DNA of 64,000 bases from Aquisalimonas lutea (GTDB taxonomy: Bacteria; Pseudomonadota; Gammaproteobacteria; Nitrococcales; Aquisalimonadaceae). A program made the translations under genes and the position numbers. A model generated the notes under the pieces. That model saw only the letters and a list, made by a program, of their open reading frames with translations. It ran no database searches and was not told the DNA's origin. The stretch lies in contig NZ_JAUFPK010000005.1 in assembly GCF_030409225.1 (NCBI RefSeq), positions 48,900 through 112,899 of the forward strand, read 5' to 3'. This document shows, one piece after another, positions 16,931-26,412 of the stretch; position 1 is the stretch's first letter; the number at the start of each line of letters is the position of its first letter.

Positions 16931-18475
16931 ATGAACGGAGCAGAAACACTGTTACGGACGCTGGTGAACGGCGGCGTCGACGTCTGTTTCGCCAACCCCG
17001 GAACATCCGAGATGCACTTCGTGGCCGCCCTGGACCGTGTCCCGGGCATGCGGCCGGTGCTGGGCCTGTTCGAGGGCGTGGTCGCCGGGGCGGCGGACGG
17101 CTACGCGCGCATGGCGGACAAGCCCGCGGCAACGCTGTTCCACCTGGGGCCCGGGCTGGGCAACGGCCTGTCGCAGTTCCACAACGCCATGCGCGCCCGC
17201 ACCCCCGTGGTCAACGTGGTCGGCGAGCACGCCACCTGGCACCGGCAGTACGAGACACCGCTGGCCTCCGATGTCGCGGCCTACGCCCGGCCCGTCTCCG
17301 GCTGGCTGCGGACCTGCGCCGGGGCCCGGACCCTGCCGGCGGATGCCCGGGCGGCGGTGCGGGCGGCCTGGGGGCCGCCCGGGCAGATCGCCAGCCTGAT
17401 CCTGCCCGCGGACTGCAGCTGGGGCGAGGCCGGGGAGCCGGAGCCGCCGACGGAACCCACATCCCGGCGCACGGTGGATGACAGCGTTGTCCAGGAGGTG
17501 GCCGCGGTGCTCGCCTCCGACGAGCCGGCGGTGGTGCTCATGAACGGCGCGGCGGTGCGGGCCGACGGCCTGCACGCCGCCAGCCGGCTGGCCCGGGCCA
17601 GCGGCGCGCGCGTGCTGGCGGACACGTTCACGCCCAGGCTGCAGCGGGGAGCGGGGCGAAGCCCCGTGGAGCGCTTTCCCCGCTACCCGGACCAGGGGGC
17701 GGCGCTGCTGGCCGAGGCGCGGCACCTGATCCTGGTGGAGACCGTGCCGCCGGTGGGCTTTTTCGCCTATCCGGACCAGCCGAGCTGGCTCACCCCGGAG
17801 GGTTGCCGCATCCATACCCTGGCGGCGCCGGGGGAGGACTCGGTGGCCGCGCTGGAGGCGTTGTGCGAGCGGCTGGGCGCCGGTCCCGACGACGCCGTCA
17901 TCCAGGAGCCTGCGGTTCCCGAGCCGGCCCGGGGCGCCCTGACGCCGCAGTCCGTGGCCCAGAGCGTTGCCGCGTATCTCCCCGAGGGCGCCATCGTCTC
18001 CGACGAGGCGGTGACCTCGCGGGGCGGCCTGCCCGAGGCGACGGCCGGCTGCCCGCCCCACGACTGGCTGTCGCTCACCGGCGGCGCTCTGGGCGGCGGC
18101 CTGCCCATGGGCATCGGTGCGTCGGTGGCCTGCCCGGATCGCAAGGTCCTGTGCCTGCAGGCGGACGGCGCCGGCATGTACAACGTCCAGTCCCTGTGGA
18201 CCATGGCCCGGGAGCGGCTGGATATCACCGTAGTGGTCTACGCCAATCGCAGCTACCGGATCCTGCACAACGAGTTCGACCGCCTGGGGCTCGGCGAGCC
18301 GGGCGCCGGCGCCCGGGCGCTCATGGACATCAGCGGCCCCGAGCTCGACTGGACGGCGCTCGCCCGGGGCATGGGCGTGGAGGCCCACCGGATCGAGTCT
18401 CTGGATGCGTTCAACCAGCGGTTCGCCGAGGCCATGCGCACCCGCGGGCCGCAGCTGCTGGAGGTGGTGCTGTGA
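16931..18475 (+). CDS. thiamine-diphosphate enzyme, acetolactate-synthase-like
   Basis: This 514-residue TPP enzyme has the conserved Glu48 in LFEGVVAGAADGYAR, which activates the cofactor. The C-terminal binding motif reads ADG (near residue 411) instead of GDG, followed about 24 residues on by the Asn of VVYANRSY. It belongs to the group often named acetolactate synthase large subunit, but it lies among CoA genes and no regulatory subunit is next to it, so branched-chain amino-acid synthesis is doubtful. A decarboxylase or lyase acting on a 2-oxo acid is equally possible. The ATG at 16931 follows a GAGGGGAG sequence. Confidence 0.82.
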   Translation: MNGAETLLRTLVNGGVDVCFANPGTSEMHFVAALDRVPGMRPVLGLFEGVVAGAADGYARMADKPAATLFHLGPGLGNGLSQFHNAMRARTPVVNVVGEHATWHRQYETPLASDVAAYARPVSGWLRTCAGARTLPADARAAVRAAWGPPGQIASLILPADCSWGEAGEPEPPTEPTSRRTVDDSVVQEVAAVLASDEPAVVLMNGAAVRADGLHAASRLARASGARVLADTFTPRLQRGAGRSPVERFPRYPDQGAALLAEARHLILVETVPPVGFFAYPDQPSWLTPEGCRIHTLAAPGEDSVAALEALCERLGAGPDDAVIQEPAVPEPARGALTPQSVAQSVAAYLPEGAIVSDEAVTSRGGLPEATAGCPPHDWLSLTGGALGGGLPMGIGASVACPDRKVLCLQADGAGMYNVQSLWTMARERLDITVVVYANRSYRILHNEFDRLGLGEPGAGARALMDISGPELDWTALARGMGVEAHRIESLDAFNQRFAEAMRTRGPQLLEVVL

Positions 18476-19218
18476 TCGGCCGGGAGACCCGCGACGGCGT
18501 CGCCGTCCTCGCGCTGGACCGCCCGCAGCGGCGCAACGCCCTGTCCACGGCCCTGGTGGAGGCGCTGGACGAGGCCCTGACCGGGGCGGCGCAGGACCCG
18601 GAGGTCGGCGCCATCGTGCTCACCGGGGCGTCGCCGGGCTTCTGCGCCGGCAGCGATCTCGGCGAGATGGGCCGCTGCAGCGACGAGGCGGCGCTGGCGG
18701 AGCATCAGCGCTACCCCGGCGCCGTGGCCCGGCGCCTGGGCCTGCTGGACAAGCCGGTGGTCGCCGCGGTGGAGGGGTTCGCCTTCGGCGGCGGATTCAT
18801 CCTCGCCGTGTCCTGTGACCTGGTGGTCACGGCCGACGATGCCGTCTGGAACCTGGCCGAGGTGCCCAACGGCTTCCTGCCGCCCTGGGGGCTGACGGCC
18901 CTGGCCGCGCGGGTGGGCCCGGTGACCGCCCGGCGGCTGACCTGGGGGTTCGAGCGGCTGGACGGCACGACGGTGCAGGCGCTCGGCGCGGCGGACTACG
19001 TGGTACCCGGCGGCGGGGCGCTGGAGCGCGCGCTGGCCGTGGCCGCGCAGCTGGCCGCGTTGCCGCCGGCGGCCGTCGCCGCGACCAAGCGCTTCTACCA
19101 GCCCATGATGGACGCCGGGGCCGAGAGCCGCGACGCCGCCGCCCTGCGTGCCTTCGTGGAGAACTGCCGCGAGCCCGGGGCCCGGGCGCTGCTGAACCGC
19201 TACGCCGGCAGGGAATAG
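18472..19218 (+). CDS. enoyl-CoA hydratase/isomerase (crotonase family)
   Basis: This 248-residue crotonase has oxyanion-hole segments GFCAGSDLGEM and GFAFGGGFILAVSCDLV, and a candidate catalytic Glu in NLAEVPNGFLPPWG. The GTG start overlaps the stop of the TPP-enzyme gene by four bases (GTGA), so the two are coupled. It may hydrate, isomerise or cleave a CoA ester made by the CoA-transferase upstream. It is convergent with lpxH. Confidence 0.88.
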   Translation: MIGRETRDGVAVLALDRPQRRNALSTALVEALDEALTGAAQDPEVGAIVLTGASPGFCAGSDLGEMGRCSDEAALAEHQRYPGAVARRLGLLDKPVVAAVEGFAFGGGFILAVSCDLVVTADDAVWNLAEVPNGFLPPWGLTALAARVGPVTARRLTWGFERLDGTTVQALGAADYVVPGGGALERALAVAAQLAALPPAAVAATKRFYQPMMDAGAESRDAAALRAFVENCREPGARALLNRYAGRE

Positions 19219-19234
19219 CCGGGGCCGGCGGGCG

Positions 19235-19969
19235 TTATCCGACCGGGATCTCACGCAGCTGGTAGTCGCCGTCCTGGTAGCGCAGCACGCTGCCCTGCTC
19301 GAACCAGTCACCGAGAACGATCCGGGTGGCCGGGCGGCCGTCCAGCTCGAAGGTATGGGTGTCCGGCCGGTGGGTGTGCCCGTGGATGAGCCGCTGGACC
19401 CCGTGCTCCCGCATGGTCTCGCGCACGGCATCCGGGTTCACGTCCATGATGGCCTCCGAGCCGCCCGCCAGGGCGCTGGTGTGGGAGGTGCTCTCGTCCC
19501 GGGCCTCCCGGGCCAGGGCCAGGCGCTCCTCCACCGAGCGGGCCAGGAATTCCCGCTGCCACGCCGGGTCGTGGACCATGGCGCGGAACTGTTGGTAATC
19601 GCGGTCGTCCGTACAGAGGAGATCCCCGTGCATGAGCAGCACGGGCTCGTCGCCCAGGCGGATGACGGTGGGATCGTCCAGCATGCGCGCGCCGGTGGCC
19701 TCGGCGAAGCCCTCGCCCAGCAGGAAATCACGATTGCCGCGCATGACGTACAGCGGCGTGCCGGTGGCGGCGAACGCCCGCAGCCCGGCCAGGACGGGAT
19801 GGTCGGCGGGCACGGCGTCGTCGCCGATCCAGGCCTCGAACAGGTCGCCGAGAATGTACAGGGCGTCAGCGCGGCCGGCGGTCTCCTGGAGAAACTGCAG
19901 GAACAGCTGGACGATCCGTGGCCGGCGTTCATCCAGGTGCAGGTCGGCGATGAAGACCGTGGGCAGCAT
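19235..19969 (-). CDS. lpxH: UDP-2,3-diacylglucosamine diphosphatase LpxH
   Basis: LpxH hydrolyses UDP-2,3-diacylglucosamine to lipid X in lipid A synthesis at the inner membrane. This 244-residue calcineurin-like phosphoesterase shows the metal motifs FIADLHLDE, ILGDLFEAWIGDD, MRGNRDFL, LMHGDLLCTDD and IHGHTHRPDTH in order. The ATG at 19969 (MLPTVFIADLHL) is preceded by AAGGAA. It points to an LPS-bearing Gram-negative host. It is divergent from gltX; lpxH near cysS is also seen in enteric bacteria. Confidence 0.94.
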   Translation of the reverse strand: MLPTVFIADLHLDERRPRIVQLFLQFLQETAGRADALYILGDLFEAWIGDDAVPADHPVLAGLRAFAATGTPLYVMRGNRDFLLGEGFAEATGARMLDDPTVIRLGDEPVLLMHGDLLCTDDRDYQQFRAMVHDPAWQREFLARSVEERLALAREARDESTSHTSALAGGSEAIMDVNPDAVRETMREHGVQRLIHGHTHRPDTHTFELDGRPATRIVLGDWFEQGSVLRYQDGDYQLREIPVG

Positions 19970-20095
19970 GGCGGGTTCCTTGCCGTCAGGATTGCTCGGA
20001 CGAGACGGCATCGTACCAGTGTCGCGCCCCGCCGATAAGCGGACGGCCGCCCGGGCCAATGGTATGCCCCGGGCGGGGTTGCATCCGCAGGGCGG

Positions 20096-20124
20096 TTGGG
20101 CCGGCCGCGGGACTCGGCTATGAT
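20096..20124 (+). promoter_or_regulatory. candidate sigma-70 promoter of gltX-cysS
   Basis: TTGGGC (20096-20101), a 17-bp spacer and TATGAT (20119-20124). The SD sequence follows within 20 bp, giving a short leader. Confidence 0.5.
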
Positions 20125-20151
20125 GGCGCGCCCGACGAGGAGGCCAGCGGT

Positions 20152-21594
20152 TTGAGCGAGCACGGCACGTACCCGGACCCCGATCGGCGCACGCGCACGC
20201 GTTTCGCGCCCAGCCCCACCGGCTTGCTGCACATCGGCAACCTGCGCACGGCGCTGTTCAACGCCCTGCTCGCGCGCCGCGACGGCGGCGACTTCGTGCT
20301 GCGCATCGAGGATACCGACGCCGAGCGCTCCCGTGCCGAGCACGTGCACCAGCTGTGCGAGGACCTGCAATGGCTCGGGCTCGACTGGCAGGAAGGGCCC
20401 GGGGTGGAGGGCCCCTGCGCGCCCTACGCCCAGTCGGCCCGCCAGGCGGTGTACGACGAATACTTCGCGCAGCTGGAGGCCGCCGACCAGGCGTATCCGT
20501 GCTTCTGCACGCAGCAGGAGCTGGAGCGGGCCCGGCAGGCCCAGCGCGCCGCCGGCAAGGCCCCCCGCTACCCCGGCACCTGCGCGAACCTCACCCGCGC
20601 GGAACGCCAGGCACGGCTGGAGCGGGGCCTGCGGCCGACCCTGCGCTTCCGCGTCCCCGGCGGGCGCACGGTGGCGTTCGACGACCGCGTCCGCGGCACG
20701 CAGCGCTTTGCCACGGATGACCTGGGGGATTTCATCATCCGCCGGGCGGACGGTACGCCGGCCTTTTTCTTCAGCAATGCCGTGGATGATGCCCTCATGG
20801 GCATCACCCACGTGCTGCGCGGCGAGGATCATGTCACCAACACGCCCCGGCAGTTGCTGCTGCTGGAGGCGCTGGGGCTGGCCGCGCCCGCCTACGGCCA
20901 TATCAGCATGATTACCGGCGCGGACGGCGCGCCGCTGTCCAAGCGCAACGGCAGCCGGGCGGTGAGCGAGCTGCGCGATGCCGGCTTTCTGCCGGAGGCG
21001 GTGGTGAATCACCTGGCGCGCCTGGGTCATGTGTACGAGGATCATCGCCTGCTGGATCTGGATGCCCTGGCGGACGACTTTGCGCTGGAGCGCCTGGGCC
21101 GGGCCCCGGCCCGGTTCGATCCGGAGCAGCTGCAGCACTGGCAGCGCGAGGCCGTGCAGGCGCTGTCCGCCGAGCGCATGGCCGCCTGGATGCGCGCGGC
21201 GGCGGGGGATGCCCTGCCGGCGGACCGGGAGGCGGCGTTCGCGGCCGCGGTGCGGGATAATGTGCGGTTCCCGGAGGATGTCCGCCGGTGGTGCGCCGTC
21301 CTGCTCGGTGACGCCTGGGAGCCGGACGCGTCCGGTCGCGCCTGGTTGCGGGACGCCGGGCCGGCGTTCTTCCAGGCGGCGGCCCGGGCCCACGGCGACT
21401 GGCAGGCCGTCACCGCCGCCGTGAAGGCGGCCACCGGGCGCAAGGGCAAGTCGTTGTTCATGCCCCTGCGCGTGGCGCTCACGGGGCTCGCTCACGGGCC
21501 GGAGCTGCCGGCGGTGCACGCGCTGCTGGGCGAGGAAGAGGCGCGGCGGCGGTTCCGGCGGGCGGCGGAGCTGGCCGCCGGCGACGACCAGTAA
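20152..21594 (+). CDS. gltX: glutamyl-tRNA synthetase
   Basis: This class I synthetase charges tRNA with glutamate. The 480-residue form from a TTG start at 20152, preceded by GAGGAGG, fits the family length. Earlier in-frame ATGs have no family similarity. The HIGH motif is HIGN (residues 27-30) within [24 protein letters not shown], and the KMSKS-type motif is PLSKRNGS near residue 262. [10 protein letters not shown] differs from the common GGARTALYxxL, so this may be the second, non-canonical GluRS found in some gammaproteobacteria (inference). It is 22 bp upstream of cysS. Confidence 0.9.
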   Translation: MSEHGTYPDPDRRTRTRFAPSPTGLLHIGNLRTALFNALLARRDGGDFVLRIEDTDAERSRAEHVHQLCEDLQWLGLDWQEGPGVEGPCAPYAQSARQAVYDEYFAQLEAADQAYPCFCTQQELERARQAQRAAGKAPRYPGTCANLTRAERQARLERGLRPTLRFRVPGGRTVAFDDRVRGTQRFATDDLGDFIIRRADGTPAFFFSNAVDDALMGITHVLRGEDHVTNTPRQLLLLEALGLAAPAYGHISMITGADGAPLSKRNGSRAVSELRDAGFLPEAVVNHLARLGHVYEDHRLLDLDALADDFALERLGRAPARFDPEQLQHWQREAVQALSAERMAAWMRAAAGDALPADREAAFAAAVRDNVRFPEDVRRWCAVLLGDAWEPDASGRAWLRDAGPAFFQAAARAHGDWQAVTAAVKAATGRKGKSLFMPLRVALTGLAHGPELPAVHALLGEEEARRRFRRAAELAAGDDQ

Positions 21595-21616
21595 AACCCG
21601 ATACGGAGACGGTTGC

Positions 21617-23011
<1,395 letters not shown>

Positions 23012-23019
23012 GACACCAA

Positions 23020-24081
23020 CTAGCCATCGGCCCGCCGGGTCTCCTCTTCGGGGAGAGCCGGCGTGCGGTCGATGACCCGGTTCCGGCCCGTCTCCTTGGC
23101 GTAATAGAGCCGCCGGTCCGCCATGACCAGCAGGGTTGCCGGGTCGTCGGCATCCTCCGGGTATACGGCGACACCGATGCTGACGGTCACCCGGAACGTG
23201 ATGCCGTCGTCCGTCGTGACGTCCGTCGCGGCCGCCGCGGCGCGGATGGTCTCGGCAATGTGGAGCGCGCCCTCCCGCCCGGTGCCGCTGAGCAGCACCT
23301 GGAACTCCTCGCCGCCCCAGCGGCACGGCAGATCGCTGGCCCGGAGGCGCTGCCGCAGCAGGTCCGCAAACACCTGCAGGGCCCGGTCCCCGGCATTGTG
23401 GCCCTGCTGGTCGTTGATCGCCTTGAAGTGATCCAGGTCCATGGACAGCAGCGCATATGACGCCCCTTCCCGTCGTGCTTCCGCGTGCTTGCGCTCCAGG
23501 GCCGGCTCCAGTGCGGACCGGTTGGGCAGCCCGGTCAGCGCATCCGTCGTCGCCAGCCTGTGGAGCCGCTGCTCCGTTTGTTCCCGGGCCGATTCATAGG
23601 CGTACGACAGGGCCATGATCACCAGGGCGCAGAGGACTACGTTGGCGATCGCGATGGTGCTCATCAGCTCGCTGTCGTCCCCCGCCCGCTGGAAGTAGAT
23701 GGCCGCCGAGAGGGACAGGAACAGCACCGAGATCAGCAGGCCGTGCCGGCGCCCCAGCAGCAGGTGGGAGATCAGCGGGATCAGGAAGACCCAGACGAAG
23801 ATCGTGGGTGTGCCGTCCGGCGTGCTGATGGCGATCATCATGGTGCCGAAGAACAGCACCAGGTAGAGCATGATCCACCGCTGGGTGAGGCGGTTGCGGG
23901 CGATCCAGTACAGCAGCCAGGCCGAGAACATGCCGATGAGCAGCTCGATCGCCGCCAGCGGGTAGACCCCGCGCTGGATGTTCAGTGCGCTGAACAGCAG
24001 GCAACCGCCGACGGTGAACGCGAGCAGCGTCTGCAGCACCAGCAGGCGTTGTGGGTCGATGGTCGCGCGGTTGTCAGCCAT
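23020..24081 (-). CDS. membrane-bound diguanylate cyclase (GGDEF)
   Basis: This 353-residue protein starts with about six hydrophobic helices (residues 12-162, a MASE-like sensor) followed by a GGDEF domain. The active motif is GGEEF at 256-260, and an inhibitory RxxD site (RASD, 247-250) lies the standard five residues ahead. It should therefore make c-di-GMP with product inhibition. The start at 24081 (MADNRATIDP) is chosen for domain fit; the SD is weak. It is divergent from an unrecognised gene across a 342-bp gap carrying a long hairpin. Confidence 0.88.
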   Translation of the reverse strand: MADNRATIDPQRLLVLQTLLAFTVGGCLLFSALNIQRGVYPLAAIELLIGMFSAWLLYWIARNRLTQRWIMLYLVLFFGTMMIAISTPDGTPTIFVWVFLIPLISHLLLGRRHGLLISVLFLSLSAAIYFQRAGDDSELMSTIAIANVVLCALVIMALSYAYESAREQTEQRLHRLATTDALTGLPNRSALEPALERKHAEARREGASYALLSMDLDHFKAINDQQGHNAGDRALQVFADLLRQRLRASDLPCRWGGEEFQVLLSGTGREGALHIAETIRAAAAATDVTTDDGITFRVTVSIGVAVYPEDADDPATLLVMADRRLYYAKETGRNRVIDRTPALPEEETRRADG

Positions 24082-24267
24082 GAGCTCCGGGCGTTTTCCC
24101 GTTGCGGCCGGCCCCGACACCGCCGGGCCGGCGTTCACTGACAGCCGCCGCCGACCCCGTCGGCACGGGGCCGTCATTCCTCTTGCTCCGGGACGCTGTC
24201 CGGCAGTCCCGTACCCCGATATCCGCTTCCGCAACTTCAAACACGCGGGAGATTTCCTATTTTGTTA

Positions 24268-24309
24268 CTAACCTTTCGGGGGACTTGGCAATGTCTCCCG
24301 AAAGGTTAG
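24268..24309. promoter_or_regulatory. long perfect hairpin in the gap 24082-24423
   Basis: CTAACCTTTCGGG (24268-24280) and CCCGAAAGGTTAG (24297-24309) are perfect 13-bp reverse complements. Four more pairs (one G-T) extend the stem to 17 bp, leaving an 8-base loop. There is no T-run, so an operator or RNA regulatory element is likelier than a terminator. Nothing else was recognised in this gap, which is less GC-rich than its surroundings. Confidence 0.6.
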
Positions 24310-24423
24310 CAATTGCATGCGGCGGATCGTCCGTCGATTCACGGTATCAAACCCCGTCTGGGGTGAACAGACTGGCCCAATCGTAGCGCACATCTGGTCA
24401 ACAAACCGTCAGAGGAATGAAAA

Positions 24424-25071
24424 ATGAAGAGCATGATTATTCGCGAGGCGAACGAGATCCGGAAATTCTCGGAGAATTTCTCCAGGCTCTGCAGAAATCC
24501 CATCGATCCCGATTATTTCCTGAATGCCGACACGGTTCGCGCATTCTACAAGAAGGGGCGGATGATCGGCGGCTACACCATCAACAGCCAGGGGCCTCTG
24601 CGCTACCGGCAGATGATCCCCGAGCCCGTGCGATCGGAGGCCGGTATCGCGCGCTATTTCGACGGCAATGATGCCTGCGAGATCACCTGCTTCTGGCTGA
24701 TCCGGGCGCACCTGACCAGCCAGGAACGGAACAATGTCTATCTTCTTTCCGCCGTCGATGCGCTCCGCGCGCGCAGGAAGTGGATATTCGGCGGCTCGGT
24801 GCATCCCAAGCTCGCGCGGACGCAGAAGCGCGTCCTGCCCAACGTCGTCTACCGCGGGCCCTGGGACTTCGAGGGCAGCCCCGCCGGCGCGGAGGTCTAC
24901 TGCGCCCGCTGGTGGCAACTGTTCGCCCTGATCATCGTGGCGTATACGTCGACTTCGGTCATGGATCGGGTCAAGGCGGCCCGGCTGGCGCTGCGCCGAC
25001 GGTGGCTCGGCAGCCGGATCGCGGCGGACCGGCGGGCGACCGCCCGGGCCGTGGAGTCGGCCGGGACCTGA
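24424..25071 (+). CDS. unrecognised protein, possible GNAT/LuxI-like acyltransferase with C-terminal hydrophobic helix
   Basis: I do not recognise this 215-residue protein with certainty. Residues 38-66 (VRAFYKKGRMIGGYTINS ... YRQMIPE) and CEITCFWL at 85-92 resemble the central strands of GNAT-fold autoinducer or N-acyl amino-acid synthases, where a comparable ExSxF strand occurs. A hydrophobic helix at about 163-178 and a very basic tail (DRVKAARLALRRRW) suggest membrane attachment. AGAGGA precedes the ATG. Its start region is less GC-rich than neighbouring genes, which may mean transfer. It is divergent from the diguanylate cyclase. The acyltransferase idea is a low-confidence inference. 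Confidence 0.7.
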   Translation: MKSMIIREANEIRKFSENFSRLCRNPIDPDYFLNADTVRAFYKKGRMIGGYTINSQGPLRYRQMIPEPVRSEAGIARYFDGNDACEITCFWLIRAHLTSQERNNVYLLSAVDALRARRKWIFGGSVHPKLARTQKRVLPNVVYRGPWDFEGSPAGAEVYCARWWQLFALIIVAYTSTSVMDRVKAARLALRRRWLGSRIAADRRATARAVESAGT

Positions 25072-25113
25072 GGCGCCGGGGCGGGCACGGGTGCGTGGTG
25101 CGGGGCGGCCGTC

Positions 25114-25141
25114 CCCTGCTGTCCGGCAGGGGACAGCAGGG
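25114..25141. terminator. bidirectional hairpin between convergent genes
   Basis: CCCTGCTGTCC (25114-25124) pairs perfectly with GGACAGCAGGG (25131-25141) over 11 bp around a 6-base loop. An alternative stem GTCCCCTGC/GCAGGGGAC competes with it. It lies between the unknown gene and mgtE. There is no strong T-run. Confidence 0.5.
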
Positions 25142-25145
25142 ACGC

Positions 25146-26324
25146 TCAGAGAATCACCAGCGTGGCCAGGAACAGCATCAGGCCCATGCCGATGATATCG
25201 GTGAACGTGGTCAGGAAGATGCTGCTGGCGGTCGCCGGATCGGCCCCGAAGCGCTTGAGGACCAGCGGCACCATGACGCCGAAGATGCCGCTGCCCACGC
25301 AGGCACCGATCATGGCAATGAAGATGACCAGTCCCAGCAGGACCGGCTGGAGGGAGCCGGTGGCCACGGCGTAGCCGAACATCGCGATGCCGGCGATGAC
25401 GCCGACCAGGGCCCCGTTCAGGGCGCCGAGCAGGATCTCCTTGCGTAGCAGTCTGCTGACCGGGTAGTTGCGCATCTGGCCCAGCGTGATACCGCGCAGC
25501 GTGATGGCGAGGGCCTGGCAGCCGGTGTTGCCGCTCTGGCCCGCGAGTACGGGCAGGAACGCGGCCAGGGCCACGACCTGGGTGATGGTGTCCTCGAACA
25601 TGCCCACGACGAAGGCGGCGGCGAAGGCGGTGATCAGGTTGACCTGCAGCCAGGGGTGGCGCATGCGGAACGCGGCGAACACGGAGGTGTTGATCTGCTC
25701 CTCCTTGGCGACACCGTACTGGGTGCCGGCCTGGCCGCTGAGCTCCGAGGCGATGCGCTCGTACAGCTTCCAGCCGTGGACGACGCCAACCACGTGCTGC
25801 TGCTCGTCGACCACCGGGTACATGGGATAGTGCCGGTACAGCACTTCGTCCACCGCCTCGCTCACGGGGGTGTCCGCGCGGAAGGAGAAGGGGTTGCGGA
25901 GCATGATGCCGGCCAGGGTCTCGGAGGGCTTGGCCAGGAGCAGGTCGCGCATGCCGACGATGCCCACCAGCCGCTGCTCGTCGGTGGCGAAGATGTAGCT
26001 GATCTCCGAGATGTCCATGCTCTTGACCAGGAACGCCAGGGCCTCGGCGACCGTGTTGGCGGCCGGCAGGATCGCCGGGGCGGGGGTCATGAGCTCGCCG
26101 ATGGTTTCCTCGATACCGGAGAGGACGGCCTTGGTGGCGGCATCCTCGGGGGCCGCGCTCTCGGCGAGATGAGACGCGACGGCGGCGGCCTGCTCGGCGG
26201 GCAGGCGCGAGAGGATGAACTGGATCTCGTCCGGAGGCAGCTTGACCAGGATCTCCGCGGCATCCAGGGGAGTCTCGTTCCTGACCGTTTCGACCAGCTC
26301 GGTGATTCCCAGGCTCTGGGGCAT
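25146..26324 (-). CDS. mgtE: magnesium transporter MgtE
   Basis: This 392-residue MgtE-type Mg2+ channel has a short N domain (LPPDEIQFILSRLPAEQAA), two CBS domains (about residues 75-195, starting IGELMTPAPAILP) and a C-terminal five-helix pore. The pore includes FVVGMFEDTI, LPVLAGQSGNTGCQALAI and MIGACVGSGIFGVMVPL. It is shorter than the usual roughly 450 residues, mainly in the N domain. The ATG at 26324 (MPQSLGITEL) follows an AAAGG; upstream in-frame residues look non-coding. Confidence 0.92.
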   Translation of the reverse strand: MPQSLGITELVETVRNETPLDAAEILVKLPPDEIQFILSRLPAEQAAAVASHLAESAAPEDAATKAVLSGIEETIGELMTPAPAILPAANTVAEALAFLVKSMDISEISYIFATDEQRLVGIVGMRDLLLAKPSETLAGIMLRNPFSFRADTPVSEAVDEVLYRHYPMYPVVDEQQHVVGVVHGWKLYERIASELSGQAGTQYGVAKEEQINTSVFAAFRMRHPWLQVNLITAFAAAFVVGMFEDTITQVVALAAFLPVLAGQSGNTGCQALAITLRGITLGQMRNYPVSRLLRKEILLGALNGALVGVIAGIAMFGYAVATGSLQPVLLGLVIFIAMIGACVGSGIFGVMVPLVLKRFGADPATASSIFLTTFTDIIGMGLMLFLATLVIL

Positions 26325-26412
26325 GTTGGCAACCTTTGTGGGAGTATTGTCTCGCCACAGTCTAACAGGCCCGTGTGGCAGGCCTTGTGGCAAGGGCGCG
26401 ACCCGGGGAGGT

